Below, piece by piece: positions 1-10,997 of a stretch of 64,000 bases of DNA (positions are counted from its first letter, which is position 1; each line of letters opens with the position of its first letter). The position numbers and the translations under genes are program-made. The DNA lies in the NCBI GenBank assembly GCA_018136815.1, contig CM030937.1:4772226-4836225 (forward strand), given 5' to 3'. The notes beneath the pieces are model-generated. The model ran no database searches. It was not told the DNA's origin and saw nothing but the letters and a program-made list of their open reading frames with translations. The DNA comes from Isochrysis galbana (lineage: Eukaryota > Haptophyta > Isochrysidales > Isochrysidaceae).

Positions 1-12
1 TTCTTGTTCCAG

Positions 13-2664
13 TCACCATTGATGAGCTCCAGTCCATTCAGCGCAAGCCAGGAAACATCCGTAATATGTCCGTCATTGCGCACGTCGACCACGGCAAGTC
101 GACCCTCACAGACTCGCTTGTCGCTGCCGCTGGTATCATCGCTGCCTCAGCCGCCGGCGATACCCGCCTGACTGACACTCGTCAGGATGAGCAGGACCGT
201 TGCATCACCATCAAATCGACCGGTATCTCCCTGTTCTTCAAGGCCGAGGCGCACTACAAGCTGCCGGCTGATGCGGATGGCGATGAGTTCCTCATCAACC
301 TCATTGGTGCGCATCGCCTTCCCCTATTTTACCTGATGATCGGAGAGAAGCCTCTTCGTCGCCAACCCATGTACGACGGGCCGTCGCCAACATACTTCCA
401 CCCTCTGTTCCCGTGCAGACTCTCCCGGCCACGTTGACTTCTCGTCCGAGGTGACTGCTGCTCTCCGTGTGACTGACGGCGCTCTCGTCGTCGTTGACTG
501 CGTTGAGGGTGTGTGCGTGCAGACCGAGACTGTGCTGCGCCAGGCTATGGGCGAACGTATCAAGCCGGTGATCACCATCAACAAGCTTGACCGCGCATTC
601 CTCGAGCTCCAGCTTCCATCTGAAGACATGTTCCAGGCGTTCGTCAAGCACATCGAGAACGTGAATGTGCTTGTCGCCACCTACAACGACGAGGAGCTTG
701 GCGACTGCCAGGTTGACCCAACCAAAGGTACTGTCGCCTTCTCCGCCGGTCTCCACGGCTGGGCCTTTACCCTCACCAAATTCGCGCGCATGTACGCCAA
801 GAAGTTCAATGTGGACATTGAGAAGATGATGCAGCGTCTGTGGGGTGACAACTATTTCAACCCCAAGGAGAAGAAGTGGATCAAAGCCGCTGGCGGTCAG
901 GCACCCAAGGGCCTTGAACGCGCCTTCTGCCTCTTCTGTATCACGCCCATCTCCAAAATCTTCAAGAACTGCATGGACGAGCAGTACGATGCTGTCGTCA
1001 AGATGCTCGGCGCTGTTGGTGTCACCCTCACCAAGGAGGATCTTGCCCTCCGTCAAAAGCCGCTGCTTAAGCGCTGCATGCAAAAGTGGCTCCCAGCTCA
1101 CGACGCCCTCCTTGAGATGCTTGTGCAGCACCTGCCGTCACCGAAGGCCGCTCAAAAGTACCGCGCGGCCTCCCTCTACACCGGCCCCGAGGATGACATC
1201 TGGTGCAAGGGTATTCGCGAGTGTGATGGGGCGGGACCGCTTGTCATGTACATCTCCAAGATGATCCCGACCCCGGACAAGGGCCGCTTCTACGCTTTTG
1301 GCCGTGTCTTCTCTGGCACCGTCCGCACTGGCCAGAAGGTCAAGATCATGGGCCCTAACTACGTTCAGGGCAAGAAGGAGGACCTGTACGTCAAGAACGT
1401 GCAGCGCACTATCCTGATGATGGGCCGCAAGACCGAATCTGTCGAGTCCGTCACTGCGGGCAACACCTGCGCTCTTGTGGGCATTGACCAGTACATTGTC
1501 AAAGCCGGTTCCATTGCCGACGCTGACGCCGTGGGCTGCCACCCGATTGTCACTATGAAGTACTCGGTCTCACCTGTCGTGCGTGTGGCTGTTGCGCCGA
1601 AGAACCCCAACGATCTTCCCAAACTTGTTGAAGGCCTCAAGCGCCTCGCTAAGTCCGACCCGCTCGTCGTGTGCTCCATGGAGGAGTCGGGCGAGCACAT
1701 CATCGCGGGCTGCGGTGAGCTCCACATTGAGATCTGCCTCAAGGATCTCCAGGAGGACTTCATGAACGGCGCCCCGATCAATATCTCCGATCCGGTAGTG
1801 TCTTACCGCGAGACCGTCAGCGACGAGTCTACGCGCGTCGTCATCTCCAAGTCGCCCAACAAGCACAACCGTCTCTACTGCAAGGCCCTCCCGCTTGGCT
1901 ATGCCGAGGACGAGCACCAGACGCCGCTTGCGCAGGCAATCGAGGACGGCGAGGTGACCGCCGAGATGGACCCTAAGGCCCGCACCCGTATTCTCGTCGA
2001 CAAGTTCGGCTGGGACAAGGCCACAACTCAGAAGATCTGGTGCTTCGGACCTGATGGCACCGGCCCCAACCTCGTCGTCGACGTAACTGTTGCTGTCCAG
2101 TACCTCAACGAGATTAAGGATTCAGTGGTTGCCGGCTGGCAGTGGGTGTGCAAGGAGGGCCCGCTCTGCGACGAGACCTGCCGTGACGTCATGATCCACA
2201 TTCATGACGTCGTCCTGCACGCTGACGCGATCCACCGCGGTGGAGGCCAGATCATTCCCACTGCGCGTCGCTGCTTCCTCGCTTCGATGATGACCGCGTC
2301 GCCGCGCCTCCAGGAGCCTGTGTTCATGTGCGAGATCCAGTGCCCCGACTCGGTCAAGGGCCAGGCCTACTCGTCAGTTACCCGCAAGCGCGGCACCGTC
2401 GTCGAGGAGATCAACCGCCCTGGCACGCCGCTGTGGACTGTGAAGGCTTACTTGCCCGTCTCGGAGTCGTTCGGCTTCACCTCGTTCCTTCGCCAAAACA
2501 CTGGTGGGCAAGCCTTCCCGCAGCTCGTGTTCCACCATTGGGACACGATGAATGGCGACCCGTACACCGACAAGAATACCATTGAGCTCATCACGCAGAT
2601 CCGCAAGCGTAAGGGTCTCAAGGAGGGCATCCCTCCGATCTCGGAGTACGAGGACAAGTTGTAG
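13..2664 (+). CDS. EEF2: Eukaryotic translation elongation factor 2, 5' end outside window
   Basis: GTPase that drives ribosomal translocation in the cytosol. Exons are <13-306 and 419-2664; the intron 307-418 (112 bp, GTGCGC...GTGCAG) joins ATT-G to AC-TCT and restores [12 protein letters not shown], the conserved G3 region. Bases 1-12 end in CAG and look like the 3' end of a further intron; the exon starts with the last two bases of a Phe codon, so only about four residues of the usual MVNF start are missing. Visible motifs are AHVDHGKST (P-loop), [16 protein letters not shown] (switch I), NKLDR (G4) and [10 protein letters not shown], whose HADAIHRGG histidine is the diphthamide site. It ends EYEDKL at TAG 2662-2664. 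The visible part encodes about 846 residues, matching the family length. No frameshift or odd codon use is seen. Confidence 0.97.
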
Positions 2665-4032
2665 ATCCGCCCACATTCCTTTCATTGGAGTTCCTCACGC
2701 GATCTGGTTGTCGCGCTGTGGTATGCCGGCCGGGTGGTTCTCGTCACTAGCTTCACTCCTTTCCCGACGTGTGGCGTTGTGATCGCGGCCAAGCGAGCGC
2801 TACTCGCCATTCCATATATGTGCCCCCCACGTATGTAAACAGTCCCCCAGCGCCTCTGCGCGATGACGCCTTGCCGACGTACCCGCAGCTCATCCTGTGT
2901 TTCGTTTCGCCATGATGCATTCGTACTCGTTGTCGCCTGCGCTACGCCTTGGAAGATTGAACTAGTAAGACGGGCGAACAGCAAATATATAATAGTAAAA
3001 ATGACGACATTCAGGGCTAACACCTACATTGGCAATGCACTCTCTGCCTATGACGCAATGCCCTACAAATTCCCCTTTCTAGAGCCTCTCTCGCTAGGGG
3101 TGGGGAGGGGAAGAAAAGAAAACCCCTTCCATCCTTCCTGGTTCCTGGAAGCGAGTACTTTTTTCGTGAGGGGGGCGAAGAAATCCACTGCCGCTTCTTG
3201 TCTGCGGAGCGGAGCGATGGCGTCCGCCTCGCTCGAGGTGGTCGATCTCCACCACGCTCCTGCGGCGTGTGGTGGGGTGTTGCAGGCTCACTCGCGACTG
3301 GCGCGACAAGTTTGGCCCAGGAGATGGCTCTGCGGGTCGAATAGCACGTTCGCCCGCCGACCGAGCCGAGCTCTGGTGGTGGGCGCCTCACTGTTGTCGT
3401 TTGAACCCCTCGTGACCCCCCACACGTTAGGTGGCCATGGCGGCCAATCTCGGTGAGCCGACGCGCTCCGACGCGCGTGGAGCGGCTTATCACACCGGTG
3501 CGCTGCCCTCCTCACCTTGCACGCCCGCGTCCGCTCACTCCGAACCCATAGCATGCATGGTGCGTGATGCACACATTTTCGCATACTCGCCAGGCCGTTC
3601 CTCTCCACAGAAACTGACATTCCCTTCGGTTACTGCGCAGATCCAGGAAGGCGCCTCGGCCACCACTCCAAAGTGGGATATGAGGCTTCTGGAGCCGCTG
3701 AGATCGGGCCCAGTAATGCGCAGTTCCGTAGCCCACGCCCCTTGTCAGTGGTGCCGCGGGTACCGAGGCTCCCTCTCGGTACTCACGGCACCATTCCCTC
3801 CTGTTGCCCAGCAGGGCCCAAATATTCCTGCTTCCTGCGCGATTTGCGCTGGCGCTGGCGTTGTCAAATTTTCATTTGCTGTGTGTGCTGTGTGCGATGC
3901 TAGACGCGGAAAACTTTCATGCGCATCTGACGAAACTCCAGAGTCGTTCTCCCAGCCTTCTCCACCACCACACGCGCTTCACTCTCCTCTCTCCTCCTCT
4001 TCCTCCAACAGCGTCCTCGCTCCTCACTCACC
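2665..4032. other. Intergenic region between eEF2 and the MGQY-type gene
   Basis: I see no convincing coding sequence; open frames here have no recognisable domain and overlap on both strands. The last 100 bases before 4033 are pyrimidine-rich (runs of CTCC/TCCTCT ending CTCACTCACC directly before ATG), resembling the leaders of other genes in this window. Confidence 0.5.
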
Positions 4033-4579
4033 ATGGGCCAGTACTTTGTCTTCCTCGCCAAGCGACTCGGTCACCGCACCTACGAGGAGATCCGGAGCCC
4101 AGCCCTCAAGTTCTGCGAACACATGGAGGAGGGCATGAGCGGTGCCATCCTGGCGATGCTGCTCGTCACAGCCTCCGGTATGGGCCGTGGATGTGGAGAC
4201 TTCCGGCGTGGATTTGGCCAAGGAACGCTACCACCCGTCGATGTGGGCACTCATCGATCGAGCCATACATGGGCCGTTGGTGCAAGCAAGGCAAAATTCA
4301 TGCTCGTCGGCGACTACTCTGACGAGTACGAGAAGATCCCCAAGACCAAATACATTGGAGACGAGGCGGCCGTCGCGTACCTCTGCATGGAATAAATTTT
4401 TAACAAATTTTTATGGTTCGCGGCGCGGCAAAGGAACGGAACTAGCGCTAACTCAAGACAGGACTCCCTGCCGCGGCAAGCGCAAGCACCCTTCCCCCTT
4501 ATGCCACCCAGCTCTTCACTAGCTTTCTACCTGCGCTAGCTGGAGCGCCCCTCCCTCCACACTCAAACAGCCCCCCACG

Positions 4580-5530
4580 TCAGGATCCTGTTCTGGTCTC
4601 GCAGGAAAGGGGGCCTAATGGGTGGGAGAGGAGCAACTCCTCAGAGAGGAGCTGTGGGGAAGGAGATGTCTGAGTGGGGGCGCTATACCCTTGCGCTAGG
4701 CATGGGCAGCGACGCCGCCTCAAGACATATCCTCCCTCTTGTCTTGAGTCGAATTGTTTGGTGCTTGAAACAGAGGGCGCTGGGTTGTTGGAGGGGGGTT
4801 GGAAGCCTGGAAGGCTCCTTGAATTGTTTGTTGAGTGAAGTGCCCGCCCACTAGGGGTGCACTGATGGTAGGAGTGGCCGCCGTGGGGATGGCAGCAGTG
4901 CTGCCACCCACCACAGGGAGTCCTTGGTTCGGAGGCGGAGCGTGGGAGCTGGTGGGGAGGGCCTGGCCCTGGTGCTGGTGTTGGCTGTCTGCAGGGAACA
5001 GGACTTTGCCTGTTCCCTGCTTGGGTGGGTGCCTGGCGGGAGGTGGTGAGGTTGCCATTTCGACGTCGTTGTCGGGCGGTGCTGAGGCTTGTGAGCGTTT
5101 GGGCTCCGGCGGCTTGGGGCGGCCCCGTTGGGGCGTCGTGGCGGCGGGGGGCTGGGAGGTGGGAGCGGTCGGCGCGCGCTCCATCGCTAAAACTATAACA
5201 ATAGTTTTTTGGGTGCACTGATGGTAGAGGTTTCCACCATGGGGAGGGCAGCTGAGCTGCCCTCCCACATGAGGTGCTCTTGGGGTGGGGGGGTTTCCCA
5301 CTGTTGGAGGGGGTCTCCAAGACCCCCTGCATGCTACGCAGAGCCATGGTGGCAACCTGTTCGGTGCCAGTGCTCGCCACCCCGCGCGCTTGCGCGGGTG
5401 TGGTTTGGATGGGCTGGATGGGCTTTGAGAGGGCTTTCTGACGAGCCGCCTCGGGCGGCATGGGGCGTCCCAGGTGGGGCGCGGTGGCGAGGGTCGCCTG
5501 GGGCTCGGGAGCGGTCACGGCACGCTCCAT
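4580..5530 (-). CDS. MERA-type ORF of the 1.16-kb element, 316 aa
   Basis: Starts at ATG 5530, seven bases after the 5' hairpin, and reads MERAVTAPEP... It is Pro-, Gln-, Ser- and Arg-rich with no domain I recognise. It begins with the same MERA residues as the gypsy gag and LINE ORFs of this window. A second in-element MERA start occurs at 5184 in another frame, giving a 5' end that lies in the middle of this ORF. The ORF could be a fortuitous open frame in a non-autonomous element; translation is not shown. Confidence 0.4.
   Translation of the reverse strand: MERAVTAPEPQATLATAPHLGRPMPPEAARQKALSKPIQPIQTTPAQARGVASTGTEQVATMALRSMQGVLETPSNSGKPPHPKSTSCGRAAQLPSPWWKPLPSVHPKNYCYSFSDGARADRSHLPAPRRHDAPTGPPQAAGAQTLTSLSTARQRRRNGNLTTSRQAPTQAGNRQSPVPCRQPTPAPGPGPPHQLPRSASEPRTPCGGWQHCCHPHGGHSYHQCTPSGRALHSTNNSRSLPGFQPPSNNPAPSVSSTKQFDSRQEGGYVLRRRRCPCLAQGYSAPTQTSPSPQLLSEELLLSHPLGPLSCETRTGS
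5191..5206 (-). promoter_or_regulatory. MERA-leader hairpin, internal copy
   Basis: On the minus strand aactat-tgtt-atagtt forms a six-base-pair stem; ATGGAGCGCGC follows at 5184. It is the second (3') monomer of the tandem pair in the 1.16-kb element. Confidence 0.6.
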
Positions 5531-5536
5531 AGGTCA

Positions 5537-5552
5537 AACTATAACAATAGTT
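5537..5552 (-). promoter_or_regulatory. MERA-leader hairpin at the 5' end of the 1.16-kb element
   Basis: The same stem as the internal copy (aactat/atagtt), five bases from the end of the element and six bases before ATGGAGCG at 5530. Its terminal position suggests a transcription start, a cap-proximal RNA structure, or a template-switch signal; which one is inference. Confidence 0.6.
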
Positions 5553-5645
5553 TTTTTGTACCTCTGCATGGAATACATCACGGCGGTCGCGTACAATGAA
5601 ACGAGTCCCATGGTGCAAGTGCGCCGAGCAGCTGGCAAACTCTAG

Positions 5646-6424
5646 ATGCAGGACCAGAAGACCATCCTCTCACGCATCACGGACCTCGTCACCCAGGATC
5701 AGCGCCAAGCGACCTGGTCGCCTGCCAGCAGAACGACGTTGACAACAGGATCGAGGATGAGGACAATGAGAAAAAGACGATGAAGATGAAGATTTAGCCG
5801 CAGGTGTCTATTAGGCGTGTTCCGAAAAGTGGGGTACCGTGGGGAAAAAAAGTTACTATGCGCACGCGCCTCGCGCCTCCAACTCCATACTAACATAACA
5901 TTCTAAGAGAAAACAAAATATCACCAGGCCCTCTTTTGAAGGAACGCGACTTTTCTCTATGTAACTTCAAAATCCGGTGGCGTCACCACATATGTGAAGG
6001 GGCGACGGAGGGGCGAGAAACTCTGCCGCCTCACTGGGGGGGGGGGAAATGCTGCGGCGCGGCGTCGGCCATCACTTGCTCGGCCGGCGCGGCGGGGTGG
6101 GCGGAGGGGCAGAGGACGGGAGCGTGGCGCGCTCCATGACCCTATCGTTCTAACGATAGTTGTCAAAAGGCCTGAAGACAACACTTGTATGTTTGTGCTT
6201 TGTGCACTAGATGACGCCCTGCATCATGCATGCACTCGACATGCACTCCGTAGCACTCCGTAAGGCTCTGGTCGCAGCGCAGTAGGTACCGCGACGAACG
6301 CAACGACTAGACAATGTACGGCACACTCCTACTAGCCTTCAAGATTTTGGTCTCTCAGCACGTGTGCCGCTTTTGATTGAACCAAGCCATCGCCCCTCCC
6401 GGCCACTTGTGCCTTCCCCTTTAT
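5646..6424. other. Intergenic stretch holding an isolated MERA leader
   Basis: Apart from a MERA leader at 6076-6161 (minus), I see only short, unsupported frames. On the minus strand ctatcgtt-ag..-aacgatag forms an eight-base-pair stem at 6142-6159, followed by ATGGAGCGCGCC at 6137 and a 21-codon frame MERATLPSS...RRPSK that stops at TGA, near where other leaders end. A G-run of 10-12 bases sits at about 6039-6050. No target-site duplication was found, so the limits of this copy are unknown. Confidence 0.5.
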
Positions 6425-9346
6425 TCATGACAAGATGGTGATCGCGAGCGCCCCGTCATTCGTAGGATCGCCCGTCTGGGCTCCCCGCTTGCGCCCACCC
6501 GTGTTGGCACCCTTGGAGTCGCGAGCGCAAGCACGACCATGGTACGAAGATGCGCGATCGACATCCTCGCAATGAGGCAGCTCATAAAATAAACTGCCAC
6601 GCTCGCCTACAAATTTGGAAGGGGCCATCCAACAAGCTTCGAGATCAGCGGCTGTCAGGCCGCCTATCTTCACAAAGACGTTGTAGCAGTCATGCCCAGA
6701 GCTCTGCCGGTTGCCACCCGCGCAAGTCCGAACGGGCAAGCGTGGCGCAAAGCAACCACACTGACCATCGCGGTTGTTGGACATTCCCAATTGGGAGCCA
6801 ATCGAGGCGAAAAAACTCGGCATGTGCGGGCGTGGGATGACGAAGAGGACGTCATTGATACACCTATAAGACTCCCACGCCGCCGCCTCACACTGAGATG
6901 CGAAGCCCATCGGCACCCTCGCAGCCGTGGTATCATCTCCTCGGCGGGCTCGATCGAAGCTGTGCTTCTCTGCCGCGCGGATGGCAGCTTTGCACTCCCA
7001 AACACCGATCACTGCTCGGAGGACGACATCGTGTCGTGTGAAGAAGAGAGTCTGGTCTGTAGGGCGTTCGTGCTGCCGAAGCAAGCGGACTGCGGAAGCG
7101 ACCCCTTCGGCTTGCGACGTAGCGTTGGCGATGACTTCACTCGCCACGACTCGAGAGCCGAAAAGAGAGACGGACATGTCGTACGCATTGACACCGCACG
7201 GCATGCTGCTCGAGGACAATATCACACGCACACAGCCTCCGGCAGATTCTATGGGTAAGATCATGTAGTCGAAGTAGGAGCGATATGCGCCAGCCTGCCG
7301 ACGGAGAGCAGAGGGCGAGCATCCCCAGCGGAAGGGCTGACCACGAAAGAGCAGCACATGGGCAGGCCAATTCTCTGAACTCGCACATCGGCGAGGCTGC
7401 AGGGGCTTGGGTTGTCCCCATTCGGAGAACGCCTCGGGATATTGAGTGGGGTGCCCCTCCTCTCGACGAGGCGGGTGGGATCTTGGGGGGAATGTTGGGA
7501 GCAGCTGGGGCGGCGAGAAACGCATGTGGTTGATGCTTCTCTCTCGCGCCCACGCGCCGTCGTTAAGTAAAGGTGATCCCGCATTGTCGAAACTTGGAGC
7601 CGAAAGGTGCTGCAGAGTGATGTTGTAGCGACAAGTGAGCGGCTGAGCAGGGCACTGGTGCAGAGCGTCGCCATGCTCAAGACGGACACCATGCTCAACT
7701 AGTAGCGAGGGGATCGGCATCAATGTGCCCCCAGTGTGCTCAGCGCTCTTGCTATGCCGACCGAACAGGGTGGGTAGGAAAAGCACATTGCCATCGACAG
7801 GCCAAGCGTTAGTGCGCCACTCCGAAAACACCTGCGAGCCAGGAGAGAAAATTGATGAAGTCAGTGCACACACGGAGGTGACGAATGCAGAACAGTTATT
7901 CGGTGCTGTTCAGTGCTACCGTGGCAGCGTGACGGGCGCGACAAGAAGCCGACAAGAAGGAAGGGTCAAGAGACTGTGGCTGCAATCCTACACTGGATGC
8001 TAGCGCATCGGCTGCTCTCACGTCCGCTATGCCGCCCTCCCTCCGGTCGCTGTCAGAGCAGGCCTCAGCGCACCATTGCTTTCAAGAGGCGCTGGGGTCT
8101 AGACCAATGCACGCCGTCGACTGAGGTTGCGATGTACACACCACCCTCATCCGAGTCCATCGCCGCAGGGAAGGTGGCAAGGAGACGATCCTCTCCAAAG
8201 GCGTGCACATTGAAAAAGTATATGTTGAGGGAAGGGTCCACGCCGATCCGGCCAGAAAGGCCATCAAATGTTAGCAGTCGCCACCGAGACCAGTTGCGGA
8301 CCCCGTCGGCTGATGAGATCACCTAGAGAAATCAATGGTGACGGGCTATGCCGTCGCCGACCCATATGAGGGCGACCTCTAGTCCACAGCCCAAGCACAT
8401 TGCTGGGCTTCGCGCGTCATCGCCAACAGCAGCGCCAGGAGGGTGTGGGATGAAGAGAAGACCGGCGCAGCTCACCTGGACGGCACGCCCGCCGCATTGG
8501 AGTGTATTGGCTCTGGCATAGAGGAAAGTCTTGTTCCGGAAATGTATCACGCTCAATTTGCCATCAAACTCGCAGACGAGCTCCGCCCCATCGATCTGAC
8601 CAATGCGGCGGTCGATACAGCCGCTCGAGATTACCGATCCTAGAAATTGAAGACAGACGATCCGTTACTTCAGAGAGTGTGGAGGCGGCACTGGCGAGCA
8701 GCCAAGGCGAGTGTGCAGTCAGCGGATTGGCAGAAGAAGTAGGGCGCTTGGTACTAGGCGTGGGAGTGGTTCAATGCGCAGCGCGGCGTCGAACACCTGT
8801 AACAACGCGCTCCGGTTGACTCCACGTGAGACCTCCTGTTCCGTCAGGTGTACCTAACGTGCGGAGTATCCCCGGCTCAATGTAAGGGTGCTTGAAGTAC
8901 TTGGCCTTGCGGCGACCGCCATACGCAGCAACTTTGCCACCGGCGAGGCACAGGAAGGCCGCGTTGTGCGACATGTTCCACTCGGCTGGCATTGCGACGC
9001 GCGGCTTGCCGAGTGCGGAGAGTAACGGGTGGTCAGTGGCGGGCCCGCTTCGCACGATCGTGTGCCACCGGTCGTCATGGATCCCGCGTTCCGCGCGCTT
9101 GGGCCCAGTGCGCAGCATCTCGACGCGCGAGAAGAGGAATAACGCTCCGCCGCACTGCACCAGGCTCGAATACCGCTCGGAGCAGCGTTGGGATCGCGTG
9201 CCCCCACGGCGTGACTCGGGTGTCCCATCGACGCCGCAGGAAGCCTCCGCCTCCGCCGCCGGCTCGCGATCAGGAGATCCGTCGCACGAGGCGAGCCGCC
9301 GGCCGGCCAGCGGCACCATGGGCTCTGGCGCGTCTTCACGAGCCAT
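6425..9346 (-). CDS. Four-exon glycan-related protein: propeller-like N-part, glycosyltransferase-like C-part
   Basis: Exons: 9346 to about 8795, 8595-8476, 8322-8074 and 7831-6425, about 775 residues. The last three are joined in phase 0 by GTGAGC...CTCTAG and GTGCGC...CTCGCAG introns; the first donor is uncertain by a few bases. Exons 1-3 carry FDGKLSVIHFRNKTFLYAR and GVYIATSVDGVHWSRP, blade-like patterns of glycoside-hydrolase/sialidase beta-propellers. Exon 4 has HVLLFRGQPFRWGC, a Cys-rich middle and LFFTRHDVVLRA, reminiscent of secreted algal proteins annotated as glycosyltransferase-like. Joining the parts as one gene rests on matching splice phases and on the absence of an independent start for exon 4. 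No signal peptide is visible at the chosen ATG, so an upstream exon may be missing. Catalytic function is not established. Confidence 0.65.
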
Positions 9347-9381
9347 TCATGGCGCATTCCGCGTTCGATGATAATGATCAC

Positions 9382-9956
9382 GACCGGAGGGGCGTGTTTA
9401 CCGCCCAGAGGGAGAGAGGGAGTCCCGTGCGTAGCACCCTTTTTCGTTTTGCTTCTTTTGCTTTAGGGTGCAAGAACCGGGTCTGTCTGTCCGAATATCG
9501 CCAGGGTAAGACTGTGAATAGGTTTGCTTCAGGGCTAATATATTAGATACTAATAGTGTCCGCAGCTAATATATTAGATACTAATAGCGATCATCCTCAG
9601 CCTCAGCCTACTATTCGTATTATCAGTAATATCTAGACAATAGGCTCTCTTGCTCTTGATACTTACGTAAAAGTAAAAAGAGGTCATGAGGTCACGTGAC
9701 CTCTAAGCTAGGTACCAACTGCTCGCCTCACCCCTCACCCCTCTCGCGCTCCGTTGTTTTTCAATGTATTCCAGCATTCCAGCGAGAGACGAGAGAGAGG
9801 AGGAGGGGGGCGCTAGCTAGGGGCCAACTTGCCCCCCACCAAAGGCAAAGGGCATAAGGGCATGCCACAAGTCTACATTGATAAGGAATGACCGCGTTAT
9901 TTTGTAGAGAACAAGAACTTGAAAAGGGGTGAATATATTTATTTAGGAGTGAGTAT
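9382..9956. repeat. AT-rich spacer with a 23-bp direct repeat
   Basis: The 23-mer starting gctaatatattag occurs at 9534-9556 and 9565-9587, each holding the palindrome ctaatatattag. The rest to 9956 is unusually AT-rich for this window and carries no gene I can support. It lies directly upstream of the piggyBac-type transposon, whose terminal repeats should be in this interval; I could not identify them. Confidence 0.55.
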
Positions 9957-10997
9957 ATGATTTCCATCGCGCGCGCGTGTTCTCACCGACTTTTCTCTAC
10001 GAGACGCGGCGAGCGGCGAGCGAGGGGTGGGCAGGCGATGTCGACGGGCACAAGCACACACAACAAGAACAAGAAGCGGGGCGCTGAGGACGTAATGTAC
10101 GAGGTGGAGCACATCGTCGCCAAGCGGCTGGTCCGGGCAGAGCCGCAGTACCTCATTCGGTGGCAAGGCTTCGACGCCAAGAGCGACACGTGGGAGCCGC
10201 TGCGAAACTTGGCTGGGCTGGAGCAAGACGTGTCGGAGTTCGAGCTGAGGCAGAAGAAGGAGAATGGGGTCTTCGCCGCCAACCTCGCAGCTATAAGCGA
10301 GCTGCAGCACAAAGTGGCCGACTCTCACAATCCAGCACTCTCTCCACTTCCGGTGCCCTGGCCGCACGGGTGTCTGACGAGTTTGTTGCGAACGACGATG
10401 AGGACATGGCTGATGGCTGGCCACGACATGATGGATGAGGCCTCCGTGTCGTCTGAAGATCAGATGCGCGGGCGGCGGTCTGCTCCAATATGGCGGCAAT
10501 ACAAAGAGCACCCTGAGCGGAAGAAATTCTTCATTTGCCAAGAGATCGTGGGCAACGCCAATGCCAATGGCGCTCCCGAGGACAGGCTCATCTGCGGCGC
10601 GGTGATTGGCGCAAAATGCAAAATGTGGTCCCACTCCCCTCTGGAACCATCACCAGGGCAAGCACAAAGGTGCCTGCTGGACCACCTCCCAGCTGACCCT
10701 CGTCATGGGTCTGTGCATGCTCTCAGGTACCAACTTTTTGAGACCCGAGGCCCTATCTACTCACTACCGACCGACCGACATGCCGACACAGGTGCGATCG
10801 CGCGCGGCACACTCCCAGAGACCCAGAGATTCCCTGTCTCTCACCACAAGTCCCCCGTCAATGTCTTGGCGCAAGAACAGCACGCGCATCACACCAAGCT
10901 GACTCTGCCACCACCCCCGATCCCAATCAGACTTTTTCTGAAATTTCCGAGATTCTCAAGAGCCTCTCCTCCATCAAGAATGTCGTTGTGCGCGTGA
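9957..10997 (+). pseudogene. Chromodomain/BED-finger 5' part of a piggyBac-type transposase, frame-broken
   Basis: Residues 46-97 form a chromodomain (YEVEHIVAKRL, YLIRWQGF, DTWEP). Around 10490-10660 there is a BED-like zinc finger: WRQYKEHPERKKFF, then FIC and LIC cysteines in this frame, while the continuing KCGPTPLWNHHQGKH lies one frame over. At 10350-10440 the more protein-like reading (VSDEFVANDDEDMADGW) is also in a neighbouring frame. Introns could explain one shift (aaag|gtgcct after the finger), but several shifts point to decay. The chromodomain would target the transposase to methylated histone tails. Confidence 0.7.

Larger units (their letters stand above)
4377..5575 (-). mobile_element. 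1.16-kb non-LTR-type retroelement with 18-bp target-site duplication
   Basis: The 18-mer gtacctctgcatggaata occurs at 4377-4394 and again at 5558-5575 and encloses 1163 bp (4395-5557). Read on the minus strand the insert starts with a run of A and the hairpin aactattgttatagtt, then an ORF beginning MERA, and ends A/T-rich (aaaaatttgttaaaaatt). A long perfect duplication, an A-rich 3' end and no terminal repeats fit target-primed reverse transcription. There is no reverse transcriptase, so it would depend on a LINE for movement. The 5' part is duplicated in tandem (see the separate entry). Confidence 0.85.
4033..5645 (+). pseudogene. MGQY-type small protein gene, interrupted by a retroelement
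   Basis: The reading frame starts MGQYFVFLAK and keeps GRGCGD near residue 52 and a MLVGDYSDEYEK segment near residue 90, the pattern of a small MGQY...GGGD...VGDY family found in protists and bacteria whose function I do not know. The frame stops at 4393-4395 only because an inserted element begins at 4395: the last residues LCME lie in an 18-bp duplication, and behind the element the frame resumes at 5571 and runs another 25 codons to TAG 5643-5645. Between 4200 and 4290 the third frame reads more protein-like than the first, so an older small indel pair or an unrecognised intron is possible. Family assignment is from memory of the pattern and is tentative; the interruption itself is read directly. 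Confidence 0.6.

Noticed and set aside
301-1131. 276-codon minus-strand ORF over eEF2
   Set aside because: Antisense shadow of the conserved eEF2 coding sequence.
2863-3456. 197-codon plus-strand ORF downstream of eEF2
   Set aside because: No motif, overlapped by equally long minus-strand frames, and no leader or splice context.
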